Part shown: in pieces, positions 43,996-53,473 of the stretch | How positions within the stretch are numbered: position 1 is the first letter of the stretch | How the letters are laid out: every line of letters starts with the position of its first letter | DNA from: an uncultured Paraprevotella sp. | GTDB taxonomy: Bacteria; Bacteroidota; Bacteroidia; Bacteroidales; Bacteroidaceae | Assembly: GCA_944320765.1 (NCBI GenBank) | Contig: CALUIS010000005.1 | Coordinates: 86,777 to 150,776, forward strand | Direction of reading: 5' to 3' | Length of the DNA: 64,000 nt | Translations under genes and position numbers: made by a program | Notes under the pieces: model-generated | The model's input: the letters and a program-made list of their open reading frames with translations, nothing else | What the model was told of the DNA's origin: nothing | Database searches by the model: none

Positions 43996-46164
43996 ATGAA
44001 GCGATTATTTAAAATATGTATATCCGTTTGTACCGCCTTGTTGCTGGCGGTGCAGATGCCTGTCTTCACCAGTTGTGAGGACGACTTGGCCGCTGAGAGC
44101 TATTACACTTTCACGGGTGAGATGATGAGCGACTACCTGAAGAACCGGGAGAACTTCAGCCTGTTCCGTCGCATTGTGGAGCGTTCCCCCGGCAAGATGG
44201 ACTTCCTTGCCGCCCGCGGAAAGAACACGTTCTTTCCGCCCGTCAACTCGGGCGTGGAGGCTTATCTGCAGGAGATGGGCTATGCTTCCGTGGAAGACAT
44301 TCCCGTCACGTTCTGTGACACATTGGTGCGTGCCTGTCTGGTGGACAACAACGCCTTGTACTCTTCCGACATGGTCAGCACCATGCAGCTCACCAACGAG
44401 CTGGATTTGCCGCTGATTATCGTGACCAACGACACGGTGGTGGACGCGAACGGCATGACCCTGAGTGTCATCAACAGCAGCAGCAACATCATCAACGAGC
44501 TGAAGAACGACTCCGTGGACAACGGTGTCATCCATCCGGTGGACCGGATGCTGGTGCCGAACACGAGCGTGGGTGCCTCCATCCTGGAGGAGAACCATGC
44601 CGACTTCGGGATTTTCTTCGAGGCGTTGAATCGTACGGGCTTGTTGGGAGTGCTGAAAGACTACCGCGACGAGGACTATGAAGTGTGGAAGAACGACTAT
44701 CCCGAATTCATGGAAGGCATTCGTTCCGGCGGGCGTTTCAGCTCGGCCGATGCGGGTTATCCCTACTGGGCGAAGCGTCCGGACCATCTGGATGCCGGCT
44801 ACACGGTGTTCGTGGTGCGCGACGAAGACTTGTATGCCAACTATCCGGACTATTTCAGCCCGGACAACACGATGGACGAGAACATCTCGGCGATGTACCG
44901 CCTGGCGGTGGAAACTTATGGTGACGAGGCGAGCGACAGCGTGTTCGGCATCACGCAGGAGCTGAAGGACCAGTTCTGGAACGAACAGAACCTGACCAGC
45001 CGCTACAACCCGCTGAACATTTTCCTGTCCTACCATATCCTGGACCGCCTGTTCGAAAGTTCGGACCGCTTCATCAACTGCTGGGGCATCCGTACGGACA
45101 TGGTCAACCCCACGGAGTGGATTGGCACCACCCTGGAGTATTCCCTCCTCAAGATAGAGCGTGGTTGGAACCAGAGCACCGAATGGCGTGTGGGCGAGAC
45201 CCCGGTGCCGGTGTCCGGTGACTACTACCTGAACCACAGTTATGCCACGACTTATAACGGGGGAACAGATGTTCCGGGTGCGCACATCACGGTGCCGGCC
45301 AACAACTTCTCCTTGAACGTGGCTTACTATTACATCGACCGCTTCGTGGATTACGGTACTGCCACGCGCAACAACGTGTTCAACTGCCGTATGCGTATCG
45401 ACATGTCCACCATCTGGCCGGAAATGACGAACAATGGCATCCGTCTGGCGGGCAACCCGTGGGATGAATACAGCGAGGCACTCGACAACTCGGCCCGGAG
45501 CCTGAACTATTACATCCCGCCCAAGTACTTGAAGAACACGTCCGTGAGTGAGAACACCACGTTCTTCGTTCAACGGCCGAAGACACCATGGTGGAACATG
45601 GGTGGCGATGAGTACAACTTCCTGGGTACGAGCTATGACATCGAGTTCCGTCTTCCTTCCGTTCCTCCCGGCAACTACGAGTTGCGCATGGGCTATGCGG
45701 GCATGTTCGACCGCGGTATCGCCCAGATTTACGTGGACGGCGAGCCTCAGGGCATTCCGGTGGACTTGCGCTACCAAGCCAATGACGCACGAGTGGGCGG
45801 AATTTACGGCGATGAGTACACGAAGTACATGACCGATGAGGAAATCGACGAGAACAACCGTACGATGAAGAACAACGGTTACTACCGTGGCCCGATGAGT
45901 GTCTATACCTACAACGGGGGCGTGGCATCGAAATATACTTCTCCCAAGTATGTACCCGGTGACTGCCAGCGCATGAACGAGAACGCCTATACCTACCGCC
46001 GCAAGCTGGCCGATGTGACCTTCGACAACCACACCCACCACACCATCCGCTTCCGTTCGGTTTGGGTGCAGGGCAACGACATGGGTTGCTTCATGATCGA
46101 CTACATCGAGCTGGTACCCTATTCCATCTGCGGCCCCGGCGGCTTGGGCGAGGATAATTTCTAA
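43996..46164 (+). CDS. FAS1-domain lipoprotein with C-terminal beta-sandwich
   Basis: 722 aa. Signal peptide with lipobox FTSC (Cys27) followed by EDD, again a surface-export type start. Two FAS1-like domains: the first ends DNGVIHPVDRMLVP (about 185), the second near residue 440 (AYYYIDRFVDY). The C-terminal 200 residues look like a ligand-binding beta-sandwich (FRLPSVPPGNYELRMGYA, IAQIYVDGEPQGIPV, ending FMIDYIELVP), a pattern seen in carbohydrate-binding and DUF5108-like modules. No catalytic residues are recognised. Confidence 0.75.
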   Translation: MKRLFKICISVCTALLLAVQMPVFTSCEDDLAAESYYTFTGEMMSDYLKNRENFSLFRRIVERSPGKMDFLAARGKNTFFPPVNSGVEAYLQEMGYASVEDIPVTFCDTLVRACLVDNNALYSSDMVSTMQLTNELDLPLIIVTNDTVVDANGMTLSVINSSSNIINELKNDSVDNGVIHPVDRMLVPNTSVGASILEENHADFGIFFEALNRTGLLGVLKDYRDEDYEVWKNDYPEFMEGIRSGGRFSSADAGYPYWAKRPDHLDAGYTVFVVRDEDLYANYPDYFSPDNTMDENISAMYRLAVETYGDEASDSVFGITQELKDQFWNEQNLTSRYNPLNIFLSYHILDRLFESSDRFINCWGIRTDMVNPTEWIGTTLEYSLLKIERGWNQSTEWRVGETPVPVSGDYYLNHSYATTYNGGTDVPGAHITVPANNFSLNVAYYYIDRFVDYGTATRNNVFNCRMRIDMSTIWPEMTNNGIRLAGNPWDEYSEALDNSARSLNYYIPPKYLKNTSVSENTTFFVQRPKTPWWNMGGDEYNFLGTSYDIEFRLPSVPPGNYELRMGYAGMFDRGIAQIYVDGEPQGIPVDLRYQANDARVGGIYGDEYTKYMTDEEIDENNRTMKNNGYYRGPMSVYTYNGGVASKYTSPKYVPGDCQRMNENAYTYRRKLADVTFDNHTHHTIRFRSVWVQGNDMGCFMIDYIELVPYSICGPGGLGEDNF

Positions 46165-46188
46165 TAACGAATTACAGACCAAAAGAAG

Positions 46189-47916
46189 ATGAAAATGAAA
46201 CTAAGATATAGCATACAGGCAGGAGTGGCGGCGTTGGCCGTCGCCCTTGCCGGGGTTTCCTGCACGGACACATGGGACGACCACTACAGCGTGGGAAGCG
46301 TCGGTAACGTGCCGGGTGCCACCTTGTGGGAGAATTTGTTGCAGGACGAGACACTGCATCCGTTCGTGCGGGTGTTGGACAGTTGCGGCTATAGCAGGGT
46401 GCTCAGCTCCAGCCAGGCCTATACCGTATGGGCGCCGGTCATCACGGAGGCAGAGGCAGACCAGCTGATTGCGCAATACAAGCAGGCCAAGGCGGATGCC
46501 GCGGCGGCCAAGCAGAAACTGGACGAGGAGGACAATCCCACCGTGCGGCAATTCATTCGCAACCATATTTCCCTTTATCGCCAGGCCGTCACTGAAACCA
46601 CGGCCGACACGGTGACGATGATGAACGGCAAGCGCATGACGGTGTCTGCGGACCGGCTGAACAACGAGGCCGACATCGATGCGGTCTCCGTGGCCGCCTC
46701 CAACGGCATGTTGTACAAGATAGACCAGTCCCTGGCGTATTACCCCAACCTGTGGGAACGGATCCAGGAGAATGCCACGGGCGGGGACAACGGGTTGGAC
46801 AGCCTCTACAACTTCTTCATGCGCTGGGAGCGTGAGGAGCTGAACGAGGCCGCCAGTGTGCCCGGCGGTGTGAAAGACGGGCAGACGGTCTACCTGGACT
46901 CCGTGATGTACAGCTACAACATCCTGTTCAACAACTATGGCGAGTTGGATGCCGAGGACAGCCTCTACTGGTATCTGGCACCGACCAACAAGGCCTGGCG
47001 CGAGCAGGTGGAGAAGAACTACGGGTATTTCAACTACCATGAGAACAACGTGGACAGAGACTCCCTGCGCGAGTTCTACTCCAAGATGCTGATGCTGGAG
47101 AACACGTTCTTCAACGTAGGCAGCCAGCCGGACCCGAACTTTGACGCGGCCGATCCGGATTCCATCTGCTCCACGGCCTATTCGAGCTACTATCCGGGAT
47201 ATAATGTGTTCCAGAAACCCTTGGCTGCGGGAGGCATCCTGAGCGGCCTGACGGAGGTGGACTGCAGCAACGGACGCTTGTACACGACTCCGGAATGGAC
47301 CATCTCCGACACCAAGTCCAACTTCATGCAGACCATCAAGGTGGAGGCGGAATATTCGGACTACTACATCCAGCGCCCGCGTGAGGATTCCACTAACGTT
47401 ACCGCCATCGTGGCCCTGTCGCGTACGGCGGTGAACGAGAAGTTCGCCGTGTCGAACGACCGGTATCTTCTGGTGCGCGACACCCGCGACCAGTGGAGCA
47501 ACAAACCGGGCATCACGTTCAAGCTGCCGCATGTGCTTTCCAACTGTCCTTATGACATCAAGGTGGTGTTCGCCACCCCGCTCGCCGGTGACACGGCGGC
47601 TGTGGCCGATGCCGCGCTGAAGCGCCAGATTTCGGCTTACACTTACCACTATACCGCTTCCGGAATGATGATAAGTCCGCCAAATGCCATCGCCTTGTTG
47701 GAGAACCACGATGTGGATGCCACGAAGATGGACACCGTCACGGTGGCCGAAGGCTACACATTCCCGATATGTACTTATGGGGAGACGGATCCTTCCACTT
47801 ATCTCACCATCGAGTCCTATTATGCTTACATGCCTATGGACGGGTACTCCCAGACGTTGTATATCGACTGCATCATTCTGGAGCCGAAACCGGAAGCCAA
47901 GGAGGAAGACAACTGA
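46189..47916 (+). CDS. FAS1-domain lipoprotein, shorter
   Basis: 575 aa. Lipobox GVSC with Cys25, then TDTWDD. A first FAS1-like domain (about 40-185, ending SNGMLYKIDQSLAYY) contains an inserted Ala/Lys-rich helix (about 95-120). A second FAS1-like unit (about 200-370) follows, then a C-terminal beta-rich region ending QTLYIDCIILEPKPE, parallel to the end of the preceding lipoprotein (IDYIELVP). It lies 24 bp after that gene and 27 bp before SusC 2. Probably a surface-exposed accessory of the second SusCD pair. Confidence 0.72.
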   Translation: MKMKLRYSIQAGVAALAVALAGVSCTDTWDDHYSVGSVGNVPGATLWENLLQDETLHPFVRVLDSCGYSRVLSSSQAYTVWAPVITEAEADQLIAQYKQAKADAAAAKQKLDEEDNPTVRQFIRNHISLYRQAVTETTADTVTMMNGKRMTVSADRLNNEADIDAVSVAASNGMLYKIDQSLAYYPNLWERIQENATGGDNGLDSLYNFFMRWEREELNEAASVPGGVKDGQTVYLDSVMYSYNILFNNYGELDAEDSLYWYLAPTNKAWREQVEKNYGYFNYHENNVDRDSLREFYSKMLMLENTFFNVGSQPDPNFDAADPDSICSTAYSSYYPGYNVFQKPLAAGGILSGLTEVDCSNGRLYTTPEWTISDTKSNFMQTIKVEAEYSDYYIQRPREDSTNVTAIVALSRTAVNEKFAVSNDRYLLVRDTRDQWSNKPGITFKLPHVLSNCPYDIKVVFATPLAGDTAAVADAALKRQISAYTYHYTASGMMISPPNAIALLENHDVDATKMDTVTVAEGYTFPICTYGETDPSTYLTIESYYAYMPMDGYSQTLYIDCIILEPKPEAKEEDN

Positions 47917-47943
47917 TTGTAGAACCTTATAGAGCCAAGAAGA

Positions 47944-50900
47944 ATGAAAAGATATAGATTCTATTGTTTAGCATTAATGATGGCGGGCGCCGTGGGCGGC
48001 TATGCCCAGGACGAGGTGGCCGATTCGGCGGCCTTGGCGGCCGACCGGGCGGCGAGACTGGCCATGAAGAAAGATGTCAAGACCCGGACTGTGACCGGAC
48101 GGGTGTTTGGCGTGTCCGCCTCCAATCCCTTGCCGGGCGTGCTGGTCAGCGTGAGCGGATATGACGGTTACAGTGCGCTGACGGGAGAGGACGGAAGCTA
48201 TAAGATCGACGTGCCGGAATATGCCACCGCACTGACCATGACGGCGCCGGACTTCAACACCGTGCGCGTGGGCATCAACAAGTCGGGCCAGCTGCGCGAC
48301 GTGATTTTATATTCCTCTTCCGTGCAGAAGAATTACGGGAAGGATGACAATCTCTTGAACGTGGCGGAAGCCTCGGACTTTGGCTTTAGCCCGGCCCTGA
48401 ACGTCGCCTCGGAGATTGAGGACCAGCTGGGTGCTTATGTGCGTACCGTCTCCCGAGGCGGAACGCCCGGCATCGGCAGCTACATGACGATGAACGGCAT
48501 CAACTCGCTCTATGCCAACGCGCAGCCGCTGATTGTCATCGACGGGGTCATCATCGACCAGCAGCGCGACCGTACGATGCTCCATGACGGTTTCTACAAT
48601 GACCTCCTGACCTCCATCAACGTGAACGAAATCAAGAGCGTGAAGGTGATGGCCAACGGAACCGCCATCTATGGCGCGAAGGGCGCGAACGGCGTCATCC
48701 TCATCGAGACGCAGCGCAACTCCAGCCTGGCCACGAAAATCGACGCGTCGGTGTCGATGGGCGTGACCTTGCTGCCCAAGTTCCAGACGATGATGAGCGG
48801 CTCGCAGTACAAGACCTACGCTTCCGACCTGCTGGGCAGCACGGGGACGAACGCCACGGAGTTCAAGTTCCTCAACAGCGACCCGGGTTACTACTATTAT
48901 AATAAGTACAACAACAACACGGACTGGAACGATTACCTCTACGACCCGGCTTTCCAGCATAACTACGGCATCACGGTGCAGGGAGGCGACGATGTGGCGA
49001 GCTACTTCCTGGCGTTGGGCTACAACGGCGCGAACAGCACGCTCAAGGAGAACGACATGAACCGCCTGAACGTGCGCTTCAACACGGACATCAACATGTT
49101 CAAGAAGCTCTTCGTGCGCTTCGACGTGTCGTACAGCAACGTGACGCGGAACCTGAAAGACCAGGGCGCGCCGGAAGGCTACGACGAGGGTACCGTCACT
49201 TCGGTGAACTTCCTGGGGTTGGCCAAGAGCCCGATGCTGAGCCCTTATTCTTTCGTGAACCGTAACATCTCCACGGTGATGCTCGACAATGTGGACGAGG
49301 ATTACCTGGAAGAGGCAGGGTCGGCTTTGGGCAACGCGAACTACCGTCTGGCGAATCCGGTAGCCATTAACGAATATGGCACGGCCCAGAACAAGAACTA
49401 CTTCGAGAACTCTTTCCTGAACATCGCGGCCACTCCCAAATGGCAGTTCAACAAGCATTTGTATATCAGCTCGCTGTTCAGCTACACGCTGACCAACACG
49501 AACGACAAATACTATGTGCCGGTGAACGGCGTGCCGAGCTATTACGTGTCATCCCTCGGCCTGACCATGGACAATGAGATCCGTTCGCTGTACTCTTCGC
49601 AGAACTCCATCACGAGCGACACGAAAATCGAGTGGGAGAACCAGTATAACGGCCACAGCGTCGGCTTGTTGGGCGGTTTCCGCTACATGCACGACAGCTA
49701 CAAGGTGGACACCCAGCTGGGTTACAACACGGGTAGTGACAAGACCCCGTTCATCAACAACACGGTGAACAAGACCACTACGGGTGCGAAGAACGAGTGG
49801 ACCTCGCTGACATGGTACGGCCAGGCGCGTTACGACTTCCGCAAGCGTTACTTCGTGGAAGGGAATCTGGCCGTCGAGAGTTCCTCGCGTTTCGGCAAGG
49901 AGGCCAAGGACGGGTTCAAGCTCGCCGGCGTGAGATGGGGCGTGTTCCCCGGAATTCAGGCCGGATGGGTGCTGAGCAACGAGAGCTGGTTTGACGTGCG
50001 GGGCATCGACTATGCGAAGCTGACCATGGGGTATGACGTGAGCGGCAACGACGGCATCGACTTCAACGCCACCCGCACGTACTGGGAGGCCGTCTTGTTC
50101 CAAGGACAGTCCAACGGCTTGGTGCTGGGCAACATCGGCAATGACGAAATCCAGTGGGAGACCACGCGCCGCTTCAACTTCGGCGCGGAAATGAACTTCC
50201 TGAACAACCGCCTGAACGTGAAGATGGACGTGTTCAAGAGCTGGACGGACAACTTGTTGACCTATCAGGACCTGAACTTCCTTACCGGTCTGGAAAGCAA
50301 CTGGGTGAACGGCGGTTCGATGGAAAACAAGGGATACAGCGTCAGCTTCAACGCCCATGTGCTGGCCAAGCGCAACTGGAACTGGGAAATCGGTGCCAGC
50401 GTGGGACACTACAAGAACAAGCTGACGAAGCTGCCGGACGGGGCTGACTTCGTGGAAAAAGAGATTTACGGCGCCACCATCCGTTCGCAAGTGGGGCAGC
50501 CCTTGAACCTCTTCTACGGCTACAAGACCGACCAGACCTCGAAAGGAACCATCGTGTACGCCACTTCCGCGGAGGCAGCGGCCGACGGGCTGTACGTGCT
50601 GGACGCTGACGGACACACGCGCCACTATTTCGGCGCGGGCGACGTGAAGTTCGTGGATGACGGCGACAAGGAAATCAACGAGAAGGACATGCAGGTCATC
50701 GGCGACCCGAACCCGGACATCTACGGTAACCTCTTCACCACGCTGAGCTACAAGCGCCTGAAGCTGGACGTGAACTTCAACTACAGCTTGGGCAACGACG
50801 CCTACAACTACCAGCGCGCGCAGCTGGAGGGCGGGAATCGCTTCATGAACCAGACGGTGGCCATGGTGAACCGCTGGAGCTATGAAGGCCAGGTGACCGA

Positions 50901-51201
50901 CATGCCGAAGGCCACGTGGGAAGACCCGCAGGGCAACGCCCGCTTCAGCGACCGTTGGATCGAGGATGCCAGCTACCTGCGCCTGAAGTCCATCACGCTG
51001 AGCTACGAGCTTCCCATCAACAACACCTTCATCCACGGCCTGACGTTCTGGGGGCAAGCCAACAACGTGTTCACTGTGACCAAGTATCTTGGGGCAGACC
51101 CCGAGTTCTCGTTGGGCAACAGCGTGCTGGAGCAAGGTATCGACCGTGGCCTGCTGGCCAACAGCCGCAACTTTATGTTCGGTATTAAAATCAACCTTTA
51201 A
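47944..51201 (+). CDS. SusC/RagA-type TonB-dependent outer-membrane transporter 2
   Basis: 1085 aa. Signal peptide (about 1-22), a region with repeated Ala/Asp (DSAALAADRAARL), carboxypeptidase-D-like domain (about 48-120, VTGRVFGVSASNPLPGVLVS), plug with VKVMANGTAIYGAKGANGVI (about 235-255) and a beta-barrel ending in INL. It is clearly a SusC paralogue but diverged from the first one. No STN domain. 11 bp before its SusD partner. Confidence 0.92.
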   Translation: MKRYRFYCLALMMAGAVGGYAQDEVADSAALAADRAARLAMKKDVKTRTVTGRVFGVSASNPLPGVLVSVSGYDGYSALTGEDGSYKIDVPEYATALTMTAPDFNTVRVGINKSGQLRDVILYSSSVQKNYGKDDNLLNVAEASDFGFSPALNVASEIEDQLGAYVRTVSRGGTPGIGSYMTMNGINSLYANAQPLIVIDGVIIDQQRDRTMLHDGFYNDLLTSINVNEIKSVKVMANGTAIYGAKGANGVILIETQRNSSLATKIDASVSMGVTLLPKFQTMMSGSQYKTYASDLLGSTGTNATEFKFLNSDPGYYYYNKYNNNTDWNDYLYDPAFQHNYGITVQGGDDVASYFLALGYNGANSTLKENDMNRLNVRFNTDINMFKKLFVRFDVSYSNVTRNLKDQGAPEGYDEGTVTSVNFLGLAKSPMLSPYSFVNRNISTVMLDNVDEDYLEEAGSALGNANYRLANPVAINEYGTAQNKNYFENSFLNIAATPKWQFNKHLYISSLFSYTLTNTNDKYYVPVNGVPSYYVSSLGLTMDNEIRSLYSSQNSITSDTKIEWENQYNGHSVGLLGGFRYMHDSYKVDTQLGYNTGSDKTPFINNTVNKTTTGAKNEWTSLTWYGQARYDFRKRYFVEGNLAVESSSRFGKEAKDGFKLAGVRWGVFPGIQAGWVLSNESWFDVRGIDYAKLTMGYDVSGNDGIDFNATRTYWEAVLFQGQSNGLVLGNIGNDEIQWETTRRFNFGAEMNFLNNRLNVKMDVFKSWTDNLLTYQDLNFLTGLESNWVNGGSMENKGYSVSFNAHVLAKRNWNWEIGASVGHYKNKLTKLPDGADFVEKEIYGATIRSQVGQPLNLFYGYKTDQTSKGTIVYATSAEAAADGLYVLDADGHTRHYFGAGDVKFVDDGDKEINEKDMQVIGDPNPDIYGNLFTTLSYKRLKLDVNFNYSLGNDAYNYQRAQLEGGNRFMNQTVAMVNRWSYEGQVTDMPKATWEDPQGNARFSDRWIEDASYLRLKSITLSYELPINNTFIHGLTFWGQANNVFTVTKYLGADPEFSLGNSVLEQGIDRGLLANSRNFMFGIKINL

Positions 51202-51212
51202 TTCTGACTTTT

Positions 51213-53198
51213 ATGAAACTGAAATCTTATATTTTCCAGATAGCGTTGGCCGCTGCGGGCGTGGGAGTGCTGGGTGCGTGCGAGGACATGCTCGAGCCTA
51301 CGTCGGAATATGTGATGTATGACGACGACCATCTGAACAGCCCGTCGGATACGGCTTCTTCTTTGATCGGGTTAATCTACAAGCTGGAGGCCATCGGCGA
51401 CCGCACCAACCTTCTGGGCGAGGTGCGGGGCGACCTGGTGACGGTGAGGAACAGTGCCGACGCGGACTTGCAGGATTTGGCCGACTTCAACGTGACGGAC
51501 GAGAACAAGTACAATGACCCGCGTGACTATTATGCCATCATCAACAACTGCAACTACTACATCACCCATGCGGACATGAACGCGTACGACAACCGCGGCA
51601 ACCAGATCTTCCTGAAAGAGATGGCGCAGGTGAAGGCCATCCGGGCCTGGACCTACCTGCAGCTGGCCCTGGCCTACGGCAAGGTGCCGTTCTACACGGA
51701 ACCGCTGCTGACCGAGCAGGATGCCGAGGCCATCGGCACGGGGACGGAAGCACGCTGGGGGATAGAGCAGATTTGCGACTATTTCATCGAGGACCTCACC
51801 CCCTACGTGGACACGGATTGGCCTACGCTCCACACCATCGGGAGCAACCTCTTGGTGTCCAACTGCTACTTCCCCGTGGAGGTGGTGCTGGGTGACCTCT
51901 ACCTGTGGAAGGCCACTTATTCCAAGAACCGTGAGGATTACCGCAACGCGGCCCGCTGCTATTGGGGCTGGATTACGGCCGAGCGCAACTCCGGCGGCGT
52001 GAGCAAGCTGAGGTACAGGGTGCTGCCGGCGTCTGCGGACTGGGCTGTGTATTCCACGAACGTGGGTACGATTTATGAAATGCGGGACAATTATTCCCAA
52101 CTGTTCCCGACCAATGTGGAGTGGACAAGGAATTATACGACTACCGTGAGTTACTACACGAGTTCACAGACGACCGGAAGTTCCATCTCATGGTCTGCTG
52201 TGGCCACAACAGCCAACAACGAAATCATCACCATCATCCCGATGGACTCCGCTTCCAGCCAGGGTTACTACAACCAGGTGCGCGGCTTGTACAACTCTTC
52301 GATGGAGAACGGGGAACTCAATGACTTCAGCATCACCCCGTCCACGCGCATGTTCGACATCAGCCGGAGCCAGGTTTATTGCAATGTGGACCGCTACGGC
52401 AACGTGGATTCCCTCGTGGTGTCCGACAACACTTCCGACGCGCAGCATGGCGACCTCCGCTTGAACGCCATCTGGAACAGCGGCACGTTCAACACCACCA
52501 CGGCGGGCAGGCCGGACCAGGTGACTATACAGACCCTCCAGAAGGTGAACCAGCGCAACATCCCGGTTTACCGCCAGAGCGACGTGTGGCTCCGTCTGGC
52601 CGAGGCTTTGAACAACGGCGGCTTCCCGCGCTTTGCCTACGCCATCCTGGCCACGGGCATCGGCACGGACGTGGTGAACGACAGCATCCTGGCTTATTGC
52701 ACCAAGTCGGATTCGGCCTTCATCAGCGAGATGAACACGGTGGACAACATCTTCTCCGAGTACCGCCCGCGGACCGGCACTTCGACGGCTTCCTTCGAGT
52801 CCGGTGAATATGCGAACAACTTCGGCATCCACTCCCGCGGCTGCGGCTTCACGGAGGTGAGTCCGTTCTACGCCTACCCGATGGTGGATTCCGTGGATGT
52901 CAACGGCAACCGTATCAATGGCTATGTAGGGCAAAGCAAGGCGGAATGGGCGCAGATGAACCTTGAAGCCGAGAAGCTGGCCGTGGACAGCATGATCATC
53001 GAGGAGATGGCGCTGGAGACCTGCTTCGAGGGCAAACGCTTCTACGACCTGATCCGTTGGGCCGAGCGTTACAACAAAAAGGAATGGGTGGCCGGGTCCG
53101 TCAGCAAGCGTGACGCCGAATCCAGCAGCCTTTACGGCAAACTGATGGACAAGAACAACTGGTTCCTGAAATGGAACAACCAGATTGGCATGGAATAA
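51213..53198 (+). CDS. SusD/RagB-type surface lipoprotein 2
   Basis: 661 aa. Lipobox LGAC with Cys23 followed by EDM. TPR-like core with FLKEMAQVKAIRAWTYLQLALAYGKVPFY (in part; about 130-155), a large insertion (about 290-420), and the C-terminal family signature ETCFEGKRFYDLIRWAERYNKKE (in part; about 610). Last gene of the 17-kb locus; no obvious intrinsic terminator follows, only the palindromic repeat at 53214-53374. Confidence 0.9.
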   Translation: MKLKSYIFQIALAAAGVGVLGACEDMLEPTSEYVMYDDDHLNSPSDTASSLIGLIYKLEAIGDRTNLLGEVRGDLVTVRNSADADLQDLADFNVTDENKYNDPRDYYAIINNCNYYITHADMNAYDNRGNQIFLKEMAQVKAIRAWTYLQLALAYGKVPFYTEPLLTEQDAEAIGTGTEARWGIEQICDYFIEDLTPYVDTDWPTLHTIGSNLLVSNCYFPVEVVLGDLYLWKATYSKNREDYRNAARCYWGWITAERNSGGVSKLRYRVLPASADWAVYSTNVGTIYEMRDNYSQLFPTNVEWTRNYTTTVSYYTSSQTTGSSISWSAVATTANNEIITIIPMDSASSQGYYNQVRGLYNSSMENGELNDFSITPSTRMFDISRSQVYCNVDRYGNVDSLVVSDNTSDAQHGDLRLNAIWNSGTFNTTTAGRPDQVTIQTLQKVNQRNIPVYRQSDVWLRLAEALNNGGFPRFAYAILATGIGTDVVNDSILAYCTKSDSAFISEMNTVDNIFSEYRPRTGTSTASFESGEYANNFGIHSRGCGFTEVSPFYAYPMVDSVDVNGNRINGYVGQSKAEWAQMNLEAEKLAVDSMIIEEMALETCFEGKRFYDLIRWAERYNKKEWVAGSVSKRDAESSSLYGKLMDKNNWFLKWNNQIGME

Positions 53199-53213
53199 AG
53201 GCAAAATAAATAG

Positions 53214-53374
53214 CTCCGCCTGAAAGGGGAGTTGTCGCGTAGCGACTGAGGGGTTTCCCATCCACAAAGCATACTTCCCGAATGGAAGCTCGTGGGTGTG
53301 AGACCCCTCAGGTCTTTCAGGCGGATTAGTCTCGTGAGTGTGAGACGCCTCAGGCCCTACGGGCCAGCTCCCCT
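53214..53374. repeat. Compound palindromic repeat (REP/BIME-like)
   Basis: Two inverted copies of a 27-nt unit: 53225-53251 and, on the other strand, 53348-53374. Both read AGGGGAG, then a hairpin with loop GTA, then CTGAGG. The hairpin stem differs (GTCGC-GTA-GCGAC against GGCCC-GTA-GGGCC) but stays paired. Between them, a 24-nt direct repeat at 53289-53312 and 53331-53354 differs at two positions, and CCGCCTGAAAG (53217-53227) pairs with CTTTCAGGCGG (53314-53324). It separates the SusCD locus from ileS. Confidence 0.8.
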
Positions 53375-53427
53375 GCAAGGCAGAGCAGTTTTTTCCTAAA
53401 ACGCTTTCTCTTCTGAAAAAGAAATCG

Positions 53428-53435
53428 TATTTTTG
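53428..53435 (+). promoter_or_regulatory. -7 box for ileS
   Basis: TATTTTTG (TAnnTTTG), 38 bp before the ileS ATG. TTTC at 53405-53408 lies 19 bp upstream and may serve as -33 box. Confidence 0.5.
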
Positions 53436-53473
53436 CCAAAATTTTAATGTAACGCGCAAGTAAAATACGATAT

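Noticed and set aside
44005..46182. 725-codon open frame opposite the second FAS1 lipoprotein
   Set aside because: Antisense shadow; the sense strand has a signal peptide, lipobox and operon spacing.
36054..53198. Reading the locus as a typical polysaccharide utilisation locus
   Set aside because: No glycoside hydrolase, lyase, sulfatase, HTCS or SusR-type regulator is encoded in or beside it.
53214..53374. CRISPR array
   Set aside because: Units are inverted and direct copies of different kinds, with no regular repeat-spacer pattern and no cas genes.
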